Positions 1-7,356 of a stretch of 52,181 nt of DNA are shown here, one piece after another. Position numbers and translations under genes: made by a program. The notes under the pieces are model-generated. The model saw nothing but the letters and a program-made list of their open reading frames with translations, ran no database searches and was not told where the DNA came from. Positions within the stretch are counted from its first letter, which is position 1. The number at the start of each line of letters is the position of its first letter. This DNA is from Acidithiobacillus sp. (GTDB taxonomy: Bacteria; Pseudomonadota; Gammaproteobacteria; Acidithiobacillales; Acidithiobacillaceae), in NCBI GenBank assembly GCA_028065135.1, contig JAPTWR010000065.1, positions 1 to 52,181 of the forward strand, in the 5' to 3' direction.

Positions 1-2
1 AA

Positions 3-350
3 TGCGATGGCAGCCTCGTGCATCACTCTGACCGGGGCTCGCAGTACGTCAGCATCCGCTACAGCGAGCGTCTCGCCGAAGCGGGTGTTGAACCCTCCGT
101 GGGCAGCAAGGGCGACAGCTATGACAACGCCCTGGCCGAGACGATCAATGGGCTGTACAAGGCGGAACTAATTCACAGGCGCGGCCCGTGGAGGACACGG
201 GAAGCGGTGGAACTGGCGACCCTCGAATGGGTGGCGTGGTTCAACCATGTCAGGCTGCTCGAACCCATCGGCTATATCCCTCCGGCAGAAGCTGAGGCAA
301 ACTACTATCGGCAACTCGCCGAACAGACCGAATTAACGGCCTGCACTTAA
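3..350 (+). CDS. IS3-family transposase OrfB, C-terminal part (cut by window start)
   Basis: This is the C-terminal half of a DDE (rve-type) integrase of the IS3 family, which catalyses strand transfer of the element. The frame is open to the left edge, so the start is outside the window. The text HHSDRGSQY carries the second catalytic Asp. GDSYDNALAETINGLYKAE carries the catalytic Glu in the ALAETING segment and is typical of IS3 OrfB proteins. The stop is followed at once by a sequence that looks like the terminal inverted repeat, so this end of the element is probably intact. Whether the rest of the element is complete cannot be seen. Confidence 0.93.
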   Translation, partial: CDGSLVHHSDRGSQYVSIRYSERLAEAGVEPSVGSKGDSYDNALAETINGLYKAELIHRRGPWRTREAVELATLEWVAWFNHVRLLEPIGYIPPAEAEANYYRQLAEQTELTACT

Positions 351-366
351 ACCAAATGGCCTCCAC

Positions 367-384
367 GAAACCCGGGGCGGTTCA
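367..384 (+). repeat. Probable right terminal inverted repeat of the IS3-type element
   Basis: The sequence GAAACCCGGGGCGGTTCA follows the transposase stop by 16 bases. Read from the outside it begins TGAACCGCCCCGGG, which suits an IS3-family end starting with TG. The matching left end lies outside the window, so the boundary is inferred from one side only. Confidence 0.55.
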
Positions 385-493
385 TTTTAGGTTGGCCCCA
401 TTCTCCGGGAGACTGAGGGGTACGGGGAAAAGCAGTGGCAACAGGTGATGGCAACAGCATTTTGTCCCTTTGCGCCCGGAAGGCCAGCCAATC

Positions 494-509
494 GATACTT
501 GAATGTATC
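494..509. promoter_or_regulatory. Candidate operator upstream of vapBC
   Basis: GATAC-TTGAAT-GTATC is a perfect inverted repeat with 5-base arms and a 6-base spacer, about 60 bases upstream of the antitoxin start. VapB-type antitoxins usually bind palindromes in their own promoter. The arms are short, so this is only a candidate. Confidence 0.25.
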
Positions 510-570
510 CATTGACGGGTCGATGGCGTGCGGCCTATGCTGAAACCTATGTCTAAAGAGAGGTGTTACC

Positions 571-810
571 ATGCATACGGAACGCCATGTACGTTTTTTT
601 CGGAATGGCCGCAATCAAGCGGTTCGTATTCCCCGTGAGTTCGAGATGGACGCGCAAGAGGCCATCATGCGGCGTGAGGATGATCGCTTGATTATCGAGC
701 CCGTAAAACGCAAAGGGCTTCTGGCCACTCTGGCGAGTCTTTCTGCCTTGGATGAGGAGTTCCCGGATACGGATCGCGATCTTCTCCCGCTGGATGACAT
801 CGAATGGTGA
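571..810 (+). CDS. vapB: VapB-type (AbrB/MazE-fold) antitoxin
   Basis: A 79-residue antitoxin predicted to neutralise the downstream PIN toxin and repress its own operon. The N-terminal half (about 5-45) reads as a swapped-hairpin AbrB/SpoVT domain, with FRNGRNQAVRIPREFEM followed by DDRLIIEPV. The acidic C-terminal tail (about 55-79) is the part that usually wraps the toxin. A ribosome-binding site (AGAGAGGTG) lies before the ATG. The stop overlaps the toxin start by 7 bases, the usual coupled arrangement. It sits between an IS3 end and an ISAs1-type relic, consistent with an accessory stretch. Confidence 0.85.
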   Translation: MHTERHVRFFRNGRNQAVRIPREFEMDAQEAIMRREDDRLIIEPVKRKGLLATLASLSALDEEFPDTDRDLLPLDDIEW

Positions 811-1217
811 GTGGGACCCGTCGCTACCTGCTGGACACCAACATTCTGTCGGATTTGATCAGGCATCCACAGGGTATAGTGGCACAGAAGATTACCGTTG
901 TCGGCGAGGCGACCGTATGCACCTCCATTGTGGTGGTTTGTGAATTACGCTATGGCGCAGCAAAGAAAAATTCTCCCCGACTCACAGAACAGGTGAACGC
1001 CGTTATCGCGGCCATGGATGTGCTCCCCTATGACACGCCGGCCGATCAGGCTTATGCGGAAATCCGTCAACACCTTGCCGCCTGCGGCCAGCCCATTGGT
1101 CCGAATGACTTGCTTATTGCCTCCCATGCACTGGCAGCCAAGGCCATATTGGTGAGCGCCAATGTGGGCGGGTTTTCCCGAGTGCCTGGGCTCATAGTGC
1201 ATAATTGGCTGCAGTGA
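804..1217 (+). CDS. vapC: VapC-type PIN-domain toxin (endoribonuclease)
   Basis: A 137-residue PIN-domain protein, expected to be a Mg-dependent RNase blocking translation when free of VapB. Three acidic positions of the PIN site are visible: Asp11 in LLDTNILSDL, Glu47 in CELRYG, and Asp102 in GPNDLLIA. The fourth motif, usually TNNxxEF before RVPGL, reads SANVGGF, so the first Asn/Asp and the Glu are lost while Asn120 stays. Activity may be altered. The ATG overlaps vapB; a GTG one codon later is also possible. The gene ends right where the neighbouring transposase relic begins. Confidence 0.85.
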   Translation: MVSGTRRYLLDTNILSDLIRHPQGIVAQKITVVGEATVCTSIVVVCELRYGAAKKNSPRLTEQVNAVIAAMDVLPYDTPADQAYAEIRQHLAACGQPIGPNDLLIASHALAAKAILVSANVGGFSRVPGLIVHNWLQ

Positions 1218-1490
1218 TCTGATGCCGATGGCGAGGCAGCGTAGGCGGGTGAGGTTTTCCGGGCCGAAGCCTATGCGGACGCGACTGCGGTCCTCATCAA
1301 GGTTCCAGTCGATGAGATAATACGCGCTCTTAATCGCGCAGTGCCCGCGATTCACTTCCGATATACGCTGCGGTGAAGCTTCTTGCTGAGTGCGACTGGT
1401 GATTCCCAGGGCGACCTCCAGAGAATGTTTGCCGACTTTCTTGTGAATGCATTGCAACCGTGATCTGGGAGTGATACTTCGACATATCAA
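1203..1490 (-). pseudogene. ISAs1-type transposase relic (C-terminal fragment)
   Basis: The minus strand encodes about 95 residues that resemble the C-terminus of ISAs1-family transposases. The recognisable text includes ALGITSRTQQEASPQRI, then NRGHCAIKSAYYLIDWN, then DEDRSRVRIGFGPENLTRL. In intact relatives as I recall them the second segment reads roughly NRGHWxIENxxHYxxDW, so the Trp-to-Cys change suggests decay. There is no transposase sequence upstream and no matching terminus, so this is a dead fragment. The open frame runs on antisense into vapC, but that part has no transposase similarity. Confidence 0.7.
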
Positions 1491-1799
1491 CCGATTACCC
1501 TACCTCAGGTATCTACTGGGATTTTGCAGACATATTCAAACGAAGTTCCAGATTGGATGGTCTGGGCACGTCAGAAACTGCCTTTGGATGCAACCGAAAT
1601 TAGCAAGTATGCCTATATTATCTGCGGCGACTTCAGATGCCTCGACTGCTTACGAGGGCGGTCTGATTCATGGAGGAACTCCATCGGCTACTCGGGCAAC
1701 TGCATGAGCATAGCCACCGATTTCAGGAAGGGCTTGGGCAGGCGGTGAGGGTTATGCGAGACAATGTAGCATAGCGGCATAAAACAGGAGGCTGGAATA
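1491..1799. other. Intergenic stretch without a recognisable gene
   Basis: Nothing here can be supported as a gene. Two short plus-strand reading frames (1524-1748, and 1670-1774 encoding 34 residues) lack a family or a good ribosome-binding site. The last bases hold AGGAGG, spaced 8 bases before the ATG of the next gene. The stretch is probably decayed mobile-element flank plus the promoter of the phosphodiesterase gene. Confidence 0.4.
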
Positions 1800-4001
1800 A
1801 TGGACCAACATGAACGTGAAGATGACGGTCAAAAATCGGTGCCCAGTTCCGATAGCAAGGTGGCGGAGGAGCTGATCATCTCCGCAGGGGGCGATGTGGT
1901 TGGAAGTACCCGCAGGCGACTCAGCATGATCGACCCTTACGATCGTGTTGATATCTGGCTCAACGCCGTGAAGGAGCTGCTGTGCTATTACAGCGAGACC
2001 GTGGTTGCGGACTTTTACGACACCCTAATGCGTGCCGAGGCATCGGCGCATATCCTGAGTCTCCTTTCAGATGCCGAAATGGCCCATCTCAAGACCAGCC
2101 AAGTGCGTTACCTGACGCAGGTTCTCTCACCGGGCATCAGCCGGGAAAAGCATATGTCCATGGCCAGAGAGGCCGGCATGCGCCACACCTGGATCGGATT
2201 GCCTGCAGACATTCTGGCTCAATCCTTTCAGGTCTATCGCGCCGTTCTGGAAGATACCATCAATTCTGATTTGGCCAACAGTGTCACGCTGCAGTCCATC
2301 ATCATGGAGCGCCTCAGCAATGACCTCTCATGGCAACTCATGGCCTATACCGAGGCCGAAAATGAACGGGCCGATACTCTTGAAAATATTAGGCAGATCA
2401 TTTCTACAGCCATTAATCGTGAAGACATCATAAGGGAAACACTGCAGCGCATTGTTAAAATTCCAGGAATCACCGGCGTCGAAATCGTCAGCGTTGGAGA
2501 AAATTACGGCCTGCGTTGCGAGTTGAGTTTCGGCAATACTCTGCACGAAAGCCAGTCCCAAGAAATCATGGAGTGGTGTGCGATCGAGCGAGATAATTTA
2601 TTGTTGCAGGCTTGGCGAGACGAAAAGCCCGTTCAAATCGATAGCATTCAGAAGGAATTATCGCCTGAGGAGTGGACCAAGGCCCAAGCCCTCGGCCTAC
2701 GCTCTATGGCAATACATCCTATCCTGACCCTTGCCGGAGCCCCACAAATCCTCATGACCTTATACAGCCCATGGCCTGGGTATTTTCATCCGCCTTGGCA
2801 ACAGAGCTTTTGGGCGTCTCTCGAGCACTTTTTTGGCGATCGTCTGGAGACGTTGGAAAAAAGTTCCGTTATCCGCACTGCTCCGTCCATCAGTTTGCAG
2901 GACCGGCGTCGTTACCGAGAACTCTTGCAAAATGATGGTCTGGAAATGTGGTATCAACCCGTAGTGAATCCGGGTACTCATCGCATCGTTAAAGCTGAGG
3001 CTCTGGCGCGATTGCGTGATGACGATCACCTCATCTCTCCTTATTTCTTCCTACCCGCATTCGGTAGTACGCAGTTGCTTTCCCTTTTTGAAAAAGGTCT
3101 ACAACAAATCCATAAAGATGCCCAACGTTGGGTGGCAAAAAAAATCTTCCCTCCTTCCTTGTCCATCAACCTGCCGCCCGAGGCCTTTCAGCATCCCGCC
3201 TTTCTGCAAAAAATCGCGCGATGGGGAGCCACCAATTTGTTGCAACAAAATCATCCTGGCGGCACGGGGCCACTTAAAATCACGCTGGAGATTCTGGAAA
3301 CCGGTGCCTTGGATGAAGCTAGCGCCCAAGAACAAATTCTTCTACTGCGCAACGCAGGATTCCGTATTGCACTGGACGATGTGGGTAGCGGTGAGTCATC
3401 CCTTAATCGCTTACGCGCTCTCTCTATCGACGAAATAAAGATTGACCAGTCCTTCATATGTGCTCTGGAAAAAAATCCTGACACTATCAACTTTGTCATA
3501 ATTTTAGCAAATCTTGCCAACGACCTGAATATGGCCTGCGTGGCGGAGGGTGTAGAGAATGACGCCATTGCAGACATGCTGGCCAGCATTGGTGGCCTTT
3601 CCTTGCAAGGTTATATCTACGCCAAACCCATGCCGGCTACGGAATTGGCGGGCTGGGCTACGGAATACCAGCAAAGAAAAGAACCAGCACACCCTTATAC
3701 CATCCATGGCTGGTTTGCCAAATGGATGGTGATAACCCGCATCGTGCGTGCATCTCTACTACACATGCCGAACCTGCTAAATGGTTTTACCATCAACGAT
3801 GGCATACATAAAGAACTTCAGGAGAGCCTACAAAATTTACCACTTAACGATGCACACAGACAGCAGATAAGTGCTGCTTTCGATGAATATGGCCAGTCCA
3901 TCATCGCATCATTGGCCATGCAAAGATATGGAGAAGACATTTTCGGCCTACTGAATATCGGCGAAAAAAACCTAAAGACCGCTGTTTATAACATATTATA
4001 G
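1800..4001 (+). CDS. Globin-coupled GAF-EAL cyclic-di-GMP phosphodiesterase
   Basis: A 733-residue cytoplasmic signalling protein, predicted to hydrolyse c-di-GMP to pGpG. Residues about 45-180 resemble a globin-coupled sensor domain (FYDTLMRAEAS, then RHTWIGLP with His129 as candidate haem ligand). Residues about 200-355 look like a GAF domain. Residues about 365-620 are an EAL domain with the catalytic set in place: EAL 400-402, Asn457, Glu500, Asp526-Asp527 in ALDDVGSG, Lys547 in IKID, AEGVEN and Gln603 in LQGY. The last 110 residues are an unrecognised helical tail. No GGDEF domain is present. A strong AGGAGG site supports the start. It likely couples oxygen or redox state to the biofilm decision. 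Confidence 0.88.
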   Translation: MDQHEREDDGQKSVPSSDSKVAEELIISAGGDVVGSTRRRLSMIDPYDRVDIWLNAVKELLCYYSETVVADFYDTLMRAEASAHILSLLSDAEMAHLKTSQVRYLTQVLSPGISREKHMSMAREAGMRHTWIGLPADILAQSFQVYRAVLEDTINSDLANSVTLQSIIMERLSNDLSWQLMAYTEAENERADTLENIRQIISTAINREDIIRETLQRIVKIPGITGVEIVSVGENYGLRCELSFGNTLHESQSQEIMEWCAIERDNLLLQAWRDEKPVQIDSIQKELSPEEWTKAQALGLRSMAIHPILTLAGAPQILMTLYSPWPGYFHPPWQQSFWASLEHFFGDRLETLEKSSVIRTAPSISLQDRRRYRELLQNDGLEMWYQPVVNPGTHRIVKAEALARLRDDDHLISPYFFLPAFGSTQLLSLFEKGLQQIHKDAQRWVAKKIFPPSLSINLPPEAFQHPAFLQKIARWGATNLLQQNHPGGTGPLKITLEILETGALDEASAQEQILLLRNAGFRIALDDVGSGESSLNRLRALSIDEIKIDQSFICALEKNPDTINFVIILANLANDLNMACVAEGVENDAIADMLASIGGLSLQGYIYAKPMPATELAGWATEYQQRKEPAHPYTIHGWFAKWMVITRIVRASLLHMPNLLNGFTINDGIHKELQESLQNLPLNDAHRQQISAAFDEYGQSIIASLAMQRYGEDIFGLLNIGEKNLKTAVYNIL

Positions 4002-4100
4002 GTTGGCAGTGGATGATGTTTGCCAAACGAATGTTTTTCGAGCTATCGTCAACTTTGGTGTATGAGCGTCGGCGTCTGTCAGATACCGTCTTGGACGGCG

Positions 4101-5069
4101 TTATGCAACTCCCAATTTGGGGTTAAACGGTTTCCCCGACTTGAGGACGCCGAAAGCCAGATGCAGGAGCTTGCGCATGGCGGCGACCACCACTTGCATG
4201 GGGCGTTTGCCTCGGGCCAATAGCCGGTCGCAAAAGGATGCGATGATGGGGTTGTGCCGCTTGGCGACCACTGCCGGCAGGTAGAGGGATTTGCGCAACA
4301 AAGCATTCCCCGCCTTGGCGATGGGGGTCTTTCCTGCCCATTGACCCGACTGGCGAATGCGGGGATTGAGGCCGGCATAGGCAACCACCTGTTTGGCAGA
4401 GTGGAACCGCTCCAAGGGGCTGAGAAAGGCCAGCAAGGTGGCGGCCGTGTTGTCCCCAATACCAGGGATACTGGACAGCAACTCCTGTTGGTTTTTGAGA
4501 TCGGGGTGTTTATCGATATGGATCTCGATCTGCAGGCGTAGCATCTCGATCTGCTGATGAACAAATTGCAGGACGGCCTCCACGGACTCCCGCGCTGGCC
4601 CTGTAGCGGCTTCCAGTCGGTTGTTCTCCATCGTTTGCAGTGCCAGGAGGTCCTCCAGACGTTGAACCAGGGCCTGGAGGGTGGCGATCTCCTCAGCCGG
4701 CGGCACCCAGGGCGCAGGACGGTGCATCCGGCAATACCGGGCAATGAGCCGGGCATCGGCCTTGTCCATCTTGGCCCGGGTCAGTTCTGTCTTGCCGAAG
4801 GCATGGATCTGGGCCGGGTTGACCACGCTGATGAGGATCTGCTGTTGCGCCAGAAAGCGTGCCAGGTCCCGCCCGTAGACGCCCGTGGTCTCCATGCAAA
4901 GATGGGCTTCCTGGGCGTCGTGCCTGGTCAGCCACTCCAGGAACTGCTGATGTCCAACGGGTGTGCTGGGGAAGACCTTACTGCGATACTTGCCCTCAGC
5001 GTTCAAGAGAGCCACATCGAATTTGGTCTTGGCCACGTCGATACCAACGAATAGAGTAGGATTAGTCAT
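4101..5069 (-). CDS. IS110-family transposase (DEDD, RuvC-like plus transposase_20)
   Basis: A 322-residue recombinase of the IS110 family, which moves its element by RNA-guided recombination. The N-terminal RuvC-like domain shows GIDVAKTKFDVAL (Asp at about position 10), Glu in METTGVYG, and Asp residues in KADARLIARY. The C-terminal transposase_20 domain shows SSIPGIGDNTAATLLAF and AYAGLNPRIRQSG with the conserved Ser. Its length is normal for the family and no break is visible, so it may be active. The ATG follows AAGGAGATTGGC. On the upstream side about 215 non-coding bases separate it from an IS5 remnant. No clear inverted repeats mark the ends, as usual for the family. Confidence 0.95.
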   Translation of the reverse strand: MTNPTLFVGIDVAKTKFDVALLNAEGKYRSKVFPSTPVGHQQFLEWLTRHDAQEAHLCMETTGVYGRDLARFLAQQQILISVVNPAQIHAFGKTELTRAKMDKADARLIARYCRMHRPAPWVPPAEEIATLQALVQRLEDLLALQTMENNRLEAATGPARESVEAVLQFVHQQIEMLRLQIEIHIDKHPDLKNQQELLSSIPGIGDNTAATLLAFLSPLERFHSAKQVVAYAGLNPRIRQSGQWAGKTPIAKAGNALLRKSLYLPAVVAKRHNPIIASFCDRLLARGKRPMQVVVAAMRKLLHLAFGVLKSGKPFNPKLGVA

Positions 5070-5074
5070 GCCAA

Positions 5075-5286
5075 TCTCCTTGAAAAGATAACGGCGATCT
5101 ACGGACCATGCCGGTTCAACCTTATCTGTGCAGGCTCTTGCCCAGGGCAGGCCTTGGATACCGTCCGAACGGGTGGCAAAGGTGAGGCGAGCGATTAATC
5201 TGCATTACAGGATTGATTCCTTGGGTGACAACCAGTCTTGCCCGCCTCGCTCCGGGGATCAGCCGAAGGGTACCAATCCACAGGGA
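5075..5286 (-). ncRNA. Candidate IS110 bridge-RNA region (left non-coding end)
   Basis: About 210 bases upstream of the IS110 transposase hold no gene and end where the IS5-type protein remnant starts. In IS110-group elements a bridge RNA that pairs with target and donor DNA is encoded in this position. The minus strand has a GC-rich core (CTGATCCCCGGAGCGAGGCG, then GGGCAAGACTGGTTGTCACC) like the conserved upstream block of such elements. The RNA itself, its loops and its ends are inferred from position only. Confidence 0.4.
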
Positions 5287-5424
5287 CTGGTTCCAAGACA
5301 TAAGGGTGGTAAGTTTCTGCGCACCATTGGTATGGCTCGCGCTGAAGTCAAAATCGGCATGATGAATCTGGTCTATAACATGCGGCGATTTACCTGCTTG
5401 ATGCAGCAATCGGTGGCCAGGTAG
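5287..5424 (+). pseudogene. IS5-type transposase remnant (C-terminal fragment)
   Basis: The frame encodes about 45 residues ending in a natural stop: RHKGGKFLRTIGMARAEVK followed by IGMMNLVYNMRRF. This matches the C-terminal end of IS5-family transposases (the KIGLMNLVYNxRR block). Nothing of the catalytic part is present upstream, where the IS110 non-coding end begins. The IS5 copy was therefore truncated, probably by insertion of the IS110 element or by deletion at the junction. Confidence 0.7.
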
Positions 5425-5540
5425 GGATCAATCCGTCAAAGCCCACGAAAAAGGCTAAAAATACGCAGATAAAGTAGGGATAATGCGTAAAAATCGCCTG
5501 AAATCGGCGAGGAAGGGGGAATATGCCATTCTCAAGTCGT

Positions 5541-5567
5541 GAAATTTTTGTTATTCGAAGTGCCCTT
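5541..5567 (+). repeat. Candidate right end of the IS5-type remnant
   Basis: GAAATTTTTGTTATTCGAAG followed by TGCCCTT lies 117 bases after the transposase stop. Read outward it starts AAGGGCACTTCGAATAAC, which resembles the terminal repeats of some IS5-family elements. The left partner is missing, so this is inferred from one end. Confidence 0.35.
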
Positions 5568-6054
5568 ACATCCGGCGGTGACATGCGCATTTAATACAAT
5601 CAGTTACCTAGCTTAGGTAGTGCTTTGGGCGGCTGGAGTAGTTGGCATCAAAACCTCCTCGCTTTATGTCTGTCGGACTGGGAATCAGCATGAATCTGGC
5701 TCGTTATTGTTGGTGGTTTTTTTGGTTCAAAGTGATGTCATCGGCAACCCTCTCCCTTCGTCCTGACTGTAGCTTTCCTGAAACATTCCTTAACGCCATA
5801 AAAAGCACCAAATAAACCGATGCAGAGGGCAGTTCCCGAAAGGACACCCTCCAAGGTTGTCACAATAACGTTACAAAGGGCTGGGACAAAACATCTCTTT
5901 CGTTGCCACGTTTGTCAGGTTTACAGGCTCTCAGGCGCCGTTACGCTTCGCGGCATGACTCTTGCGTTCAGTATAACCATTTCCACAACGAGAAGTAGAT
6001 GTAGGGAAGGGAACGTCACCGATTGCCTGTTGTTCGTGAATTGAGGGGGACAGT
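5568..6054. other. Leader region upstream of the c-di-GMP/EPS operon, no gene
   Basis: No coding potential is convincing in these 490 bases; the only open frame starting here (5820-6044) has no recognisable family. The region carries a candidate sigma-54 promoter at 5951-5966 and a GAGGGGG ribosome-binding site just before the next ATG. Long upstream regions like this are common where an enhancer-binding activator acts at a distance. Confidence 0.45.
5951..5966 (+). promoter_or_regulatory. Candidate sigma-54 (-24/-12) promoter of the EPS operon
   Basis: CGGCATGACTCTTGCG contains GG and GC separated by exactly 10 bases and keeps the GGCA and TTGC blocks of the TGGCAC-N5-TTGC consensus. The first T is replaced by C. 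It lies about 90 bases before the degenerate GGDEF-EAL gene, in an otherwise empty leader. A second, better site of this kind precedes the amyloid-like operon, and a sigma-54 activator gene is nearby. Confidence 0.5.
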
Positions 6055-7329
6055 ATGGATTTGCCGCAGGATCATCCGGCAGGCAGGCTTTCTCTGGAGC
6101 AGCGAATGACCTGCGCGATCCGCCGAGTGCAGAAAAACGGGGGAAACTTCGCCTTGCTGCTCATTCGCCCCCGCTACTGTCTGGTGTCGCAGATCACCCG
6201 TGGCGTCCTTGTGCATCCTGGCCTCATACGCCAGATCTATGACCGCCTGCTGCCCTTGGTGCGGCGCATCGACAGCGTTGCCCTGTTGAACGGGCAAAAT
6301 ATTGCCCTCCTGGCGGAGGGTGTGAAGGGTACTGGAGCCGCATTGTCTCTGGCACGCCGCCTCCATGCCCTGTTGGATGACCCCTTTTCCGCTATGGCTG
6401 AGCGTGGTGCCATCGATTCGGATATGGGTGTTGTCTTGTATCCTCTCCATGGGCTCACTCCCACGGATTTAATCGCCAATGCCAAGGCGGCTTTGCTACA
6501 GACTACACGTCCAGGAGGTACGGACATGGAACTGTACAACCAGACACCCCCTTCCGTCGTTACAACAGATAGAGGGTTTTCTGGCGCAGAACTAATGACA
6601 GCAATAAATCACGATGAACTGTTTTTGCACTACCAGCCACAGGCGCACCTCCCGGATGACTCAGTCTGTGGCGTAGAAGCATTGCTACGCTGGCAGCACC
6701 CTCGCCACGGACTGCTCTACCCGCAACAGTTTTTCCCCTCCGCGCGACTTCATGGTGTCCTTCTGTCCCTGGAAGCCTGGGCCTTGCGCCACGCGTGCAT
6801 GAACTTTGCGTCATGGCCTCCACAAGTCACCGCCGGAATGCATCTGGGGATTAATGTGTCCCCGTCATTTCTCTGCGATGCCGCATTTCCCCTTCTGCTG
6901 GATGCCGTGATCGGAGAGTCTGCGCTGTTGCCGTGCCTGATCAGGCTGGAAATCAATGCAGAGGATCTGGTGTTACACCCCGCCGAATGGGTTTCGCGGA
7001 TGCCGGCCATTCGTCAGCTGGGGGTGGGTATCGTCCTCGATCATGTGGATGACCTTGCTCTGGTCCCCAAGCTACTGCGCATGTTGAAGCCGGGAATCAT
7101 CAAATTGGATATGGATATATTTGTCGGAGAGGATCCCGCTCTTGTCCATGGGGCTATAGCGGATTTGAACGAATGGGCCGGGCAATATGGAGCCCGGCTT
7201 ATGGCCCAGAATGTTGAACAAGTCAGTCAGCTTGCTTATGTGACGGATAGCGGTATTGGCGAGGGGCAGGGCACCTTATTTTACCCACCCCTGCCAGCCG
7301 TGGCTGTATATGCTTTGCGTAACCGGTAG
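6055..7329 (+). CDS. Degenerate GGDEF-EAL protein, likely c-di-GMP receptor
   Basis: A 424-residue protein with an N-terminal GGDEF-like fold (about 15-160) and a C-terminal EAL-like fold (about 175-415). The signature of the first is lost: NGQNIALL stands where GGDEF would be. In the EAL part, EAL (208-210), Asn267, Glu299 and Lys350 remain, but the metal-binding Asp pair reads Asp329-His330 and AEGVE reads AQNVE. Catalysis is therefore unlikely, while nucleotide binding is possible, as in FimX or LapD. No membrane segment is visible. The gene ends 27 bases before the BcsA-like synthase, so it probably senses c-di-GMP for polysaccharide synthesis in the same operon. Confidence 0.82.
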   Translation: MDLPQDHPAGRLSLEQRMTCAIRRVQKNGGNFALLLIRPRYCLVSQITRGVLVHPGLIRQIYDRLLPLVRRIDSVALLNGQNIALLAEGVKGTGAALSLARRLHALLDDPFSAMAERGAIDSDMGVVLYPLHGLTPTDLIANAKAALLQTTRPGGTDMELYNQTPPSVVTTDRGFSGAELMTAINHDELFLHYQPQAHLPDDSVCGVEALLRWQHPRHGLLYPQQFFPSARLHGVLLSLEAWALRHACMNFASWPPQVTAGMHLGINVSPSFLCDAAFPLLLDAVIGESALLPCLIRLEINAEDLVLHPAEWVSRMPAIRQLGVGIVLDHVDDLALVPKLLRMLKPGIIKLDMDIFVGEDPALVHGAIADLNEWAGQYGARLMAQNVEQVSQLAYVTDSGIGEGQGTLFYPPLPAVAVYALRNR

Positions 7330-7356
7330 GAAATAACAAGCCAACGGAGGTGCCTT

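Noticed and set aside
1524..1774. Two short plus-strand reading frames before the phosphodiesterase gene
   Set aside because: No family, no good ribosome-binding site, and they overlap each other in different frames within decayed element flank.
4082..4098. GATACCGTC shared with 5158 as a definite IS110 boundary
   Set aside because: Only 9 bases match and IS110 ends lack strong repeats; without other copies the boundary cannot be set.
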